From: CAMYLY01 sp036397755
Lineage (GTDB): Bacteria > Gemmatimonadota > Gemmatimonadetes > Gemmatimonadales > GWC2-71-9
Length of the DNA: 32,569 nucleotides
Direction of reading: 5' to 3'
Assembly: GCA_036397755.1 (NCBI GenBank)
Contig: DASWII010000057.1
Location: 1 to 32,569, forward strand
Shown here: positions 16,577-23,945 of the stretch, piece after piece
Layout: every line of letters begins with the position of its first letter
Numbering within the stretch: position 1 is the first letter of the stretch
Translations under genes and position numbers: made by a program
Notes under the pieces: model-generated
The model's input: only the letters and a program-made list of their open reading frames with translations
The model's database searches: none
What the model was told of the DNA's origin: nothing

Positions 16577-17826
16577 CCCTCCTGCATCGTCGCGAAGAAC
16601 TCCTTGTTCGTCTTGGTACGCTTCATCCGCTCGAGCAAGAACTCGATCGCCTCGACCGTCGGCATGTCCGCAAGGAAGTTCCGCAGAAGGTACACCTTGT
16701 TGAGCTCTTCCTTGCCGAGCAGCAACTCTTCCTTTCGCGTCGAACTGCGATTGACGTCGATGGCCGGATAAACGCGTCGATCCGCAATCCGGCGATCCAG
16801 GATGAGCTCCATGTTGCCCGTACCCTTGAATTCCTCGAAGATTACTTCGTCCATCCTGCTGCCCGTTTCGATGAGCGCCGTGGCGATGATCGTGAGCGAG
16901 CCGCCACCCTCGATATTGCGCGCGGCTCCAAAGAACCGCTTGGGTTTCTGGAGCGCGTTGGCATCAACGCCGCCGGACAGAATCTTGCCCGAATGCGGGA
17001 TCACCACGTTGTGTGCGCGCGCGAGGCGAGTGATGGAATCCAACAGGATGATCACGTCGCGGCCATGTTCGACCAGCCGCCGAGCTTTCTCGATCACCAT
17101 GTCGGCGACCTGAACGTGTCGATCGGCGGGTTCGTCGAAGGTCGACGAGACCACCTCGGCACCGAGCACGTTCTCCTCCATGTCGGTCACCTCTTCGGGG
17201 CGCTCGTCGATGAGGAGCACGATGAGCGTGGCCTCGGGATGATTCTCCGAGATGGAGTTGGCGACCTTTTGGAGGAGTATCGTCTTCCCCGCCTTCGGCG
17301 GCGAGGTGATCAGGCCTCGCTGGCCGAATCCCACTGGAGTGAGGAGATCCATCACCCGCATCGGCAGGTCGCCGTCCTTGCGCTCCAGGTGGATGCGCCT
17401 GTCCGGATAGCGCGGTCGGAGGTTGTCGAACGCAATTCGGTGCTTGGCCTGGTCCGGCTCGGTGAAGTTGACTTGCTCCACCTTCAGCAGGGCCAGGTAG
17501 CGCTCACCGTCCTTTGGAGGTCGCACCTGCCCTTGGATCGTGTCTCCCGTGCGGAGATCGAACCGTTTGATCTGGCTCGGGCTGACATAGATGTCATCCG
17601 GTCCGTACAGGTAGTTCCAGTCCGTCGATCGTAGGAACCCGTAGCCCTCGGGGAGAATCTCCAGTACACCCTCGCCCCGCAGCACGGTCTCACCGTCCAG
17701 CAGCGACTGCTCGATCTTGAAGATGAGGTCTTGCTTGCGGAGGCCCGAGTAGCTGGTGATGTTCAACCCTTCGGCCATGTCATGCAGTTCGGTGACCGAT
17801 TTCTGCTTCAGTTCGGCGATATCCAC
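16573..17826 (-). CDS. rho: Transcription termination factor Rho
   Basis: Hexameric RNA-dependent ATPase that terminates transcription. The product has 417 residues, near the family norm, with an N-terminal Rho_N helical domain (ELKQKSVTELHDMAEGL), an RNA-binding cold-shock-like domain (EGYGFLRS, DDIYVSPSQIKRFDLRTGD) and a RecA-type ATPase core with Walker A SPPKAGKT, LLIDERPEEVTDM, DSITRLARAHN and EFKGTGNMEL. The start is fixed at GTG 17826: a TAA lies two codons upstream in frame and the next Met is inside the conserved domain. First gene of the rho-ruvX-mltG operon; the 170-base spacer is shared with the divergent M50 gene. Confidence 0.98.
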   Translation of the reverse strand: MDIAELKQKSVTELHDMAEGLNITSYSGLRKQDLIFKIEQSLLDGETVLRGEGVLEILPEGYGFLRSTDWNYLYGPDDIYVSPSQIKRFDLRTGDTIQGQVRPPKDGERYLALLKVEQVNFTEPDQAKHRIAFDNLRPRYPDRRIHLERKDGDLPMRVMDLLTPVGFGQRGLITSPPKAGKTILLQKVANSISENHPEATLIVLLIDERPEEVTDMEENVLGAEVVSSTFDEPADRHVQVADMVIEKARRLVEHGRDVIILLDSITRLARAHNVVIPHSGKILSGGVDANALQKPKRFFGAARNIEGGGSLTIIATALIETGSRMDEVIFEEFKGTGNMELILDRRIADRRVYPAIDVNRSSTRKEELLLGKEELNKVYLLRNFLADMPTVEAIEFLLERMKRTKTNKEFFATMQEG

Positions 17827-17996
17827 GGATTAGAACGGCTCCATCAAACGGTGGGTGTCACTTCGGGGGTGGTCGGTACGAGCCCAAGGAGCTGGGCCAA
17901 CCGGTAGTCGAATCGGGGAGTGGTTGTGGGGGTATCTGCTGGTGGTGTAACTCGCGCAATCTTAATGGCCGGCTTGGACTTCCGTCAAGGGGTCAC

Positions 17997-19121
17997 ATGG
18001 ATTCTCTGATGCCGTTCCTCCTGTGGTGGCGGCGCATCGTCGTCCGCGATCGTGAGATCGTCGACGCCGTCGTGGATCCGGCACAACGGGAGACCCCCGA
18101 GTTCCAGCAGGCCATGCGCGAGTGGCCCGGCGTGCGCTACTGGTCGCAAGAGGCCGAGGGCCATCTCGTGCTGATCCGGGCGCTCGAGAAGCCCCGACGC
18201 GAACGCTGGTGGCTCCACGCCGCGCTGTTCGTGCTGACGTTCGTGACGGTCTGGATGGGAGGGGCGCTGCTCGCGGGGTCGGAAGTGGCGCTGATTTCTC
18301 CCTTTACGCTGCGCGTGGAGGGGGCGGGCGTCGTGCTGGCGCAGCTGGCCAAGGACCTGTGGACGCTGAGACCCGGGCTCAATTTCGCCATGGCCCTGAT
18401 GGCGATTCTGCTCGCGCACGAAACGGGACACTACCTCGTGGCCCGCCGCTACGGAATCGACGCGTCGCCGCCCTATTTTCTTCCGGCGCCTCCCTTCATG
18501 AACTTCGTCGGCACGTTTGGCGCGTTCATCCGCTTGCGGAGCCCCATCGTCGATCGTCGCCAACTCCTCGACGTGGGAGCCGCCGGACCCTGGGCGGGGT
18601 TCGTGGTCGCCGTCGTCGCGCTGGTCGTTGGGCTCATGCACTCGGAGGTCGCCATGGCGGTTGGGCCCTCCAAACAGTTCGTGGCGGTCGCCGGCACGCG
18701 TCTCTTCATCGGCGATTCGCCGCTCCTCGAGTGGATGCGTGTCTGGTTCTTCGGTGACGCGACCGTGTTGCTGCACCCGCTGGCGTTCGCCGGATGGTTG
18801 GGTTTGTTCGTCACGATGCTCAACCTGCTGCCGCTGGGGCAGTTGGACGGCGGGCATATCGTGTATGCGCTGGTCGGCAGGTTTCAGCGGGTGGTGGGTA
18901 TCCTCGCATGGATGGGGCTGCTCGTGCTCGGCACACAGCCGGGCCAGTGGTGGTGGTGGCTCTGGGCGGTCGTCATTCTCCTGATGGGTCGCGGGCAACT
19001 CGCACACCCGAACGTGCTCGATGCGCATCGGCCGTTGCCCCGAAGCCGCTGGCCGTATGGACTGGCCGCGGTCGTGCTGTTCGTGGTGACGTTCACACCG
19101 ATTCCTGTGCATCCGATGTGA
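17997..19121 (+). CDS. M50 family site-2-protease-like membrane metallopeptidase
   Basis: Integral-membrane zinc protease of 374 residues, expected to cut substrates inside the membrane. The catalytic motif HETGH sits in a hydrophobic helix (LAHETGHYLVARRYGI), and the third ligand is in NLLPLGQLDGGHIVY, the NPxxxLDG-type motif of S2P. About eight hydrophobic segments are present, with Trp-rich ones near the C-terminus. A soluble N-terminal part of about 75 residues precedes the first helix. This plan resembles plant EGY/cyanobacterial S2P proteins more than RseP, because there is no PDZ domain. ATG 17997 follows AAGGGG at about 5 bases. The substrate is unknown; no anti-sigma gene is adjacent. 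Confidence 0.9.
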   Translation: MDSLMPFLLWWRRIVVRDREIVDAVVDPAQRETPEFQQAMREWPGVRYWSQEAEGHLVLIRALEKPRRERWWLHAALFVLTFVTVWMGGALLAGSEVALISPFTLRVEGAGVVLAQLAKDLWTLRPGLNFAMALMAILLAHETGHYLVARRYGIDASPPYFLPAPPFMNFVGTFGAFIRLRSPIVDRRQLLDVGAAGPWAGFVVAVVALVVGLMHSEVAMAVGPSKQFVAVAGTRLFIGDSPLLEWMRVWFFGDATVLLHPLAFAGWLGLFVTMLNLLPLGQLDGGHIVYALVGRFQRVVGILAWMGLLVLGTQPGQWWWWLWAVVILLMGRGQLAHPNVLDAHRPLPRSRWPYGLAAVVLFVVTFTPIPVHPM

Positions 19122-19137
19122 GCGGGCCAAGGTCCGC
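19122..19137 (+). terminator. Hairpin after the M50 protease stop
   Basis: Immediately after the TGA, GCGGGCC and GGTCCGC form a seven-pair stem (one G-T pair) with a very short AA loop. There is no T-run, so it is at best a weak or Rho-assisted terminator. Confidence 0.28.
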
Positions 19138-19155
19138 AGACCCTCGCGTTTGACA

Positions 19156-19183
19156 TTGCGTAAGTCACAGGCACCATTATATT
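19156..19183 (+). promoter_or_regulatory. Candidate sigma-70-like promoter of the 100-residue protein
   Basis: TTGCGT (19156-19161) and TATATT (19178-19183) are 16 bases apart in a local A+T-rich patch that stands out from its surroundings. A second TTGACA at 19150-19155 overlaps but would give a 22-base spacer, which is too long. The -10 box is 27 bases before the ATG at 19211, fitting a short leader with AAGG before the start. Confidence 0.45.
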
Positions 19184-19210
19184 TGCGCAAACCAGCAAGG
19201 CCACTCGTCC

Positions 19211-19513
19211 ATGTCTGGGAATGCCGTCCGCTACGGCGCGACTGACCCATCGGAACCCACGACGTACGACTTGCCGTCGCTCCGCATTGCGGGCGACGAA
19301 ATCGTCGTGCGAATCGTGGTGCGACGCGCCGAGGACGGAACATGGCGTGCTCGCCTCCTGTTCGGGGAGGGCGACGTCGCCACCGCTCCGGCGACGGCCG
19401 AGATCTTCTGCGCGTTGAGCGAGACGGAGCTGTGGGAAAGCGTCCACGATCTACGGGCGCATCACGTCAGGGATCTGTGGCGGTCTCTGACGGGCACGGA
19501 GTCCTCGAAGTAG
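19211..19513 (+). CDS. Hypothetical protein, 100 residues
   Basis: Not recognised. A small acidic protein without signal peptide or membrane segment. The middle reads as alternating strands (SLRIAGDEIVVRIVVRRAEDGTWRARLLFGEG), followed by a Phe-Cys and a helical end (ETELWESVHDLRAHHVRDLWRSL). It has one cysteine and a strand-strand-helix pattern, perhaps a small beta-sheet regulator or adaptor. A plausible promoter (TATATT at 19178) and AAGG before the ATG support expression. It lies between the M50 protease and a 340-base gap, so it may be monocistronic. Confidence 0.6.
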   Translation: MSGNAVRYGATDPSEPTTYDLPSLRIAGDEIVVRIVVRRAEDGTWRARLLFGEGDVATAPATAEIFCALSETELWESVHDLRAHHVRDLWRSLTGTESSK

Positions 19514-19853
19514 CGGGGCACCGCGCACCGGTTTCATCGTTCGGCCTGCAGACGCCGCACCGTTCCCACATTCAAGGGTTCCTGTGCCACTGTGGTCCGC
19601 GTCCATCAACCGCTGCGGCTGCGCGCAATGGGGATGGCCCCGTTGCCGCGCCGGTGGGGACTTTGCTGGCGCCGGGCGGCGCGCGGGCGGCGGCTCAGGA
19701 ATTGCGGCGGTGTGAGAGGTCCGACGTTGCCGCAGCGCGGACAGCTGACGAGTTGCCAGGCTCTTGACGCCCCCTGAAACGGAGGGCAACTTCGCAGGTA
19801 CTCGCCACTCGAACGATTCGTACCGAACGTGACGTCTCGCCGGAGCCTTCGCT
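19514..19853. other. 340-base intergenic region before the surface-protein cluster
   Basis: No gene I can support. Short open frames exist on both strands (for example 19592-19777 +, 61 codons) but their Arg/Pro-rich translations look like G+C-rich noise. No tRNA, known RNA or strong hairpin with T-run was found. A TTGACG at 19764-19769 is a possible -35 for the downstream operon, but the base pairs 17 bases on (CAACTT) make a poor -10. The ribosome site GGAG at 19842-19845 belongs to the next gene. Confidence 0.6.
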
Positions 19854-21212
19854 ATGGTTGTACTGCCTTCTGATCGTCTACGAACGCGCCTCCTGCGTCT
19901 CGGGTTCGCGGCGTTGCTCGTCGTTGGAGCCGCTGCGTGCGCGGGAGGCTCGGCGGCCGTGTCGCCCGCCGAGATTCCCGACCTCGAGGCGCGGCTGTCT
20001 CAGAACCCTTCGAACGCTGACGTGCTGCTCCGATACGGGGCGGCGCTGTACGCCGCCGGGCAATGCGATTCCGCGCGCGTGGTGGCGGCGGCTGGGGGCC
20101 GACGACGTCCCGAGAGCGCGCTCGCACCGCTGGTGATCGGCCAATGCTTCGAGCAGGATGGAGACTACGATGCGGCCATCACCACATACGACACGTTCCT
20201 GGCCAGCCGCCCGGAGGGACGGGGATCGGCCTCCGTGAGTGCACGGCGGCTGGGAGCCGTACGCACGCGGGCGACGGCGCGCGCACAGGAGGCGATGGGG
20301 AGAGAGGCGGACCTCCAACCGGGCGATCCTCAGACGTTGGCAGTGCTGCCGCTGGAGATCGTTGGCGAGGAACAGTACCAGCCGCTCTCGCGCGGGTTGG
20401 CGGAACTCTTGACCGCCGATCTGGCACTGTTGCAGCGGTTCCGCATGGTGGAACGCCTGCAAGTGCAGGCGCTGTTCGACGAAATGGCCTTGTCGCAGTC
20501 GGACCGCGTGGATGCCGGAACGGCCGTACGCATGGGGCGCATGCTGCAAGCGGGCCGGTTGGTGCAAGGTGTGGCGGCCATCCCGCCGGACGCTGACGTC
20601 CAACTCTCGGCGGCGGTGGTACAGGCGGACGGACAGGTTGTGTCGGCTGGCGCACAACAGGGCAGGCTCAACGATCTGATGCGGCTGGAGAAGGCGGTCG
20701 CGTTGGATCTCGCGACACGGCTTGGCTACCAGCTTTCCGAGGCCGAGCGCCAATTGATCCTCGAGAACGGCACGCAGAATCTCACCGCATTTCTCGCGTA
20801 CTCGCAGGGGCTGGCAGCCGAGGATGCCGGAGACTTCGTCGGAGCGGCGGCGCTGTATCAGCAGGCGGTACAGGCCGATCCCCAGTTCCAGCAGGCCCGC
20901 AGCCAGTATCAGGCGGCCGCGGCGACGCCGGCGGTGCAGCAGGCGTCAGCCGGCGACGTCACCACGGTGTCGGACGCGACAGTTGACGAGCCTGCCGCCG
21001 GCAGCGAAGAAGCCGTGAGCGACGCCGTGTCGTCTTCACTTGCGGACGTGGCGGCGACGGCGTCGGAACAGACGGCCGCCGCAACCGCGGGCGACGCGAC
21101 CTCGACGGAGGCCTCGAACACCGTCGCCTCGCAGGCACCGCCAACCGTAACGTCGCAGGCGCCGCCACCCACCGTCACGGGCACGATTCGCATCGTGTTC
21201 AGACTACCATGA
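19854..21212 (+). CDS. TPR/CsgG-like lipoprotein
   Basis: Envelope lipoprotein of 452 residues. ATG 19854 has GGAG eight bases upstream and the signal ends in VGAAAC (Cys29). Residues 40-130 carry TPR-like helix pairs (NADVLLRYGAALYAAGQ, LVIGQCFEQDGDYDAAITTYD). Residues 160-270 look like a CsgG/LpoB/FlgO-type domain: TLAVLPLEIVGEE, LSRGLAELLTADL, FRMVERLQVQALFDEM and AVRMGRMLQAGRLVQG. Another helix pair (AEDAGDFVGAAALYQQAV) follows. The last 120 residues are Ala/Ser/Thr/Val-rich low complexity with a repeated SQAPP-TVT segment, likely a flexible linker. The stop overlaps the beta-barrel gene start (ATGA). CsgG-fold proteins can be secretion pores or assembly factors; which applies here is unknown. 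Confidence 0.8.
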   Translation: MVVLPSDRLRTRLLRLGFAALLVVGAAACAGGSAAVSPAEIPDLEARLSQNPSNADVLLRYGAALYAAGQCDSARVVAAAGGRRRPESALAPLVIGQCFEQDGDYDAAITTYDTFLASRPEGRGSASVSARRLGAVRTRATARAQEAMGREADLQPGDPQTLAVLPLEIVGEEQYQPLSRGLAELLTADLALLQRFRMVERLQVQALFDEMALSQSDRVDAGTAVRMGRMLQAGRLVQGVAAIPPDADVQLSAAVVQADGQVVSAGAQQGRLNDLMRLEKAVALDLATRLGYQLSEAERQLILENGTQNLTAFLAYSQGLAAEDAGDFVGAAALYQQAVQADPQFQQARSQYQAAAATPAVQQASAGDVTTVSDATVDEPAAGSEEAVSDAVSSSLADVAATASEQTAAATAGDATSTEASNTVASQAPPTVTSQAPPPTVTGTIRIVFRLP

Positions 21213-22342
21213 CCGCCCGGCGCCTGACCGCGCTGGCGGCCATGATCGCGGCGCTCGCTCCCGGCGCCCTGGGCGCCCAGACCGGCATCCGGGCGCGGAC
21301 GGCGGTGTTCTTCGAGTCCTACACGTTCAACGACGGACTGGCCTTTTCGAAGGTGCAGGAGTTCACCGTGCCGGTCGGTGTGACGGTGCCGCTCGGGCGG
21401 ATAGCCGATTTCACCCTTTCGTCCGGGTGGGTGAACGTCCGTCTCACGTCGGCGCTGCCGAATCAACTCGACGATCAGAGCATCTCGGGGCTGCTCGACA
21501 CGGAGACCCGCTTGGCGGTCAACGTGATTCCCGGGCGGCTGGTGATGTTCGCCAACGGAACGCTGCCCACGGGGGTCCAGCGTGTCGAGCAGGAAGAACT
21601 GGCGGTGCTCGGCGCGCTCTCGAGTGACCTTATCGGTTTCGCAGCGGCTAATCTCGGCACAGGTGGCAACGTCGGAGGGGGGTTTGCCGGGGCGATTCCG
21701 CTCGGCCGATGGGCCCTGGGCGTCGGTGCGACGTACCGCAACTGGTTGCCGTACGAGGCCCTGGCGTCCACAACGGACAAACTGCGGCCGGGCGCCGATT
21801 TCCGCCTGCGCGGTGGCCTGGAAGGGCCGCTCGGACGGCGGACGTATGTGCGCGTTGCGGGAATCTGGACCCACCGCCAGAAGGATCACTTCGGCGGCGA
21901 CGTCATGAACGGTGTTGGTAACCGTATCATCGGCTACGCGTCGCTCAACCAGGGACTCGGCGCCGGCACGCTGACGTTGTACGGGTTCGACGTGTTCCGG
22001 GGGACGCCGTTCCGCGAAGAAACGGCGCTCGGCGCACCCATTCTCCCGCGTGGCAACCTCATTGCGACGGGAGCGAGGTACGAGTTTCGCCTCGGCCGCA
22101 GCGTGACGGTTGGGCCGCGTGTGGAGTTCCGGCTGTCGGCGCAGGCGCGAGACATAACGCAGTCGAAGCTGCTGCTGTCCGGTGAGTCGCTGCGGTTCGG
22201 CACGGACATTCGTTTCACTGCGAGTCGCAGCTTCGCGGTGGTGCTGCAGGGCGGCGGGATGTCGGGGTTCGTCAAGCGCGCCGACACCAAAGTAGGTTTT
22301 CGAGGGTTCAGGCTAGCGCTCCATGGCGAATTGACGCCGTAG
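21209..22342 (+). CDS. Predicted outer-membrane beta-barrel protein
   Basis: A 377-residue product with a Sec signal (cleavage near LGA|Q, residue 23) and then mostly amphipathic strands with aromatic ends, glycine/asparagine turns and few cysteines: ARTAVFFESYTF, VPVGVTVPLGR, LGVGATYRNWL, YVRVAGIWTHR, LTLYGFDVFRG, ATGARYEFRLGR and a terminal FRGFRLALHGEL. This is the profile of a porin-like or transporter-like barrel. It is translationally coupled to the CsgG-like lipoprotein and 12 bases upstream of the next lipoprotein gene, so the locus makes both outer-membrane-anchored and membrane-spanning parts. No family name can be given from sequence alone. Confidence 0.72.
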   Translation: MTARRLTALAAMIAALAPGALGAQTGIRARTAVFFESYTFNDGLAFSKVQEFTVPVGVTVPLGRIADFTLSSGWVNVRLTSALPNQLDDQSISGLLDTETRLAVNVIPGRLVMFANGTLPTGVQRVEQEELAVLGALSSDLIGFAAANLGTGGNVGGGFAGAIPLGRWALGVGATYRNWLPYEALASTTDKLRPGADFRLRGGLEGPLGRRTYVRVAGIWTHRQKDHFGGDVMNGVGNRIIGYASLNQGLGAGTLTLYGFDVFRGTPFREETALGAPILPRGNLIATGARYEFRLGRSVTVGPRVEFRLSAQARDITQSKLLLSGESLRFGTDIRFTASRSFAVVLQGGGMSGFVKRADTKVGFRGFRLALHGELTP

Positions 22343-22354
22343 GGGGGACGCAAC

Positions 22355-23836
22355 ATGCGGCGGTTCTTACGCGTGGTCACTCGCGTGACCTGGCCGGCGC
22401 GGGCGCGGGCTCGACGAGGGTGGGCTGCGGCGCTGGTGGGCGCCGCGGCGGTCGCGCTGTCGTGCCTCGACGAGCCCAGCGGCCCCGCGGCCGTGCCGGC
22501 GTACCTTACAGTTGCGCCCTCGTTTGCGAGTGCAACCGCGAGCATCGTCCCGCTGGGCGCAGCGAATGTCCGCTTGACGCGATCCAGTGGTACGGTGGCG
22601 CTCGATACCACCGTGAGCATCTCGCCCGCCGACTCCACCGTTGATCTGAACCTCACCGTCGTCGTGGTGCAGACCAACGAGGTGTTCCAGCTCACGATCA
22701 CGTTGCGGGATACGACGGGTGCCCAAGTGTTCACGGCCGGACCGCTCGCGGTCACGCCGTCGATGAATCCGGGCACGGCCCCCGTCATCGATGCGTCGTT
22801 TCGGTACGTGGGCCAAGGGGCCGGCGCGGCGTCGGTGGAGATCACGACATCGTATGCGGTGATCGCCCCGGGTGATTCGGTGCTGTTCGAAGCCGTCGTG
22901 CTCGATTCCTCCGGAGCGGAGATTCCGGGCACCCCCATCGTTTGGACGTCGGGGAATCAATACGCGCAGGTGCCGCGGCCGGATCGGGGACTGGTGGTGG
23001 CGGGTGAGCAGGTCGGCCAGGCCGAGATCATCGCGACTCTGCTCACGGGCCAGGCGGACACCGTATTCCCATTCATTCAACAGCAGTCCGGGAACGTGCT
23101 AATCGTTTCGAATTGCGACGCGTGTAACGCGGCGACCCTCGACTCGTTCAGCGTATACATGCCGGGGCTGACCTTCGACACGTTGACCGTGTACAGCGCC
23201 GTCCCGACGCTGGCATTCTTGCAACAGTTCACCACGGTATTGCTCTATGAGGACGGGATTTTCTCGAATGCGGTGAACGTGGGAGATACGGTGGCCGCCT
23301 ATGTGGCGTCCGGTGGGAACGTGGTGATCGGCACGTTCTATTGGCAGGAGCAGCCGGAGGCGGGCTACAATGGCGTTGGGTGGGGCGAGCTCGACGCGTT
23401 GGATCCGTTCCAGACCATTGGCGGGTCTGAATACAATGCGGACAGTCTCGACGTGACGTCGGTCGTGGCACATCCGCTTACCGCCGGGGTGACAGCGCTC
23501 TACGTGAGCTCCTACCATGGGGGGGTGGCCGCCAAGGAGGGGACGACCGTGCTCGCTGCCTGGTCCGACGGCGTCCCGCTCATCGGCTACCGCATCGAGA
23601 CTGGCGGGCAGAGATTGGTATCGGTGTCCGTATACCCCGGCTACCCGTACTATGGGGGGTTCTCCGGAGACTTCTACCGGCTGTGGGAAAACGCGCTTTC
23701 CTGGGCTGGCGCCGCCCCCGCACCGCGGCCGGCTCCGCTCGCAGGGGCGCCGGTGCGGAGATCCCTTCCCGTGAGCGGTGTATCATCTCAACTGCCGCGC
23801 GTCGGCGGTAGCGAGTCCGGTGGTCGACGGCCGTGA
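22355..23836 (+). CDS. Lipoprotein with Ig-like N-terminus and GATase1-like domain
   Basis: A 493-residue lipoprotein; signal ends in AVALSC (Cys37). Residues 38-245 form one or two Ig-like beta-sandwich modules that are paralogous to the start of the next gene, with shared segments such as GTVALDTTVSISP and STVDLNLTVVVVQTNEVF. Residues about 248-445 resemble a class I glutamine-amidotransferase-like alpha/beta fold: NVLIVSNCDACN, a PTLAFLQQFTTVLLYEDG strand, YVASGGNVVIGTFYW, AHPLTAGV, and LVSVSVYP near the end, followed by LWENALSWAG. Such domains in secreted proteins usually have no proven amidotransferase activity, and no catalytic Cys-His-Glu set is evident. The tail is Pro/Arg-rich. Preceded by an AGGGGGGA ribosome site. 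Confidence 0.78.
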   Translation: MRRFLRVVTRVTWPARARARRGWAAALVGAAAVALSCLDEPSGPAAVPAYLTVAPSFASATASIVPLGAANVRLTRSSGTVALDTTVSISPADSTVDLNLTVVVVQTNEVFQLTITLRDTTGAQVFTAGPLAVTPSMNPGTAPVIDASFRYVGQGAGAASVEITTSYAVIAPGDSVLFEAVVLDSSGAEIPGTPIVWTSGNQYAQVPRPDRGLVVAGEQVGQAEIIATLLTGQADTVFPFIQQQSGNVLIVSNCDACNAATLDSFSVYMPGLTFDTLTVYSAVPTLAFLQQFTTVLLYEDGIFSNAVNVGDTVAAYVASGGNVVIGTFYWQEQPEAGYNGVGWGELDALDPFQTIGGSEYNADSLDVTSVVAHPLTAGVTALYVSSYHGGVAAKEGTTVLAAWSDGVPLIGYRIETGGQRLVSVSVYPGYPYYGGFSGDFYRLWENALSWAGAAPAPRPAPLAGAPVRRSLPVSGVSSQLPRVGGSESGGRRP

Positions 23837-23945
23837 CGCTCTCAGGTCCGCCTTCAAGCATGGCCGGCCGTGTGAGGCCAGCGAGTAGCGTGGAGGTGCG
23901 TACGCTCCTGGCGCGTGCCGCCCCGGAAGCGCGGAGCTGCGGCGG

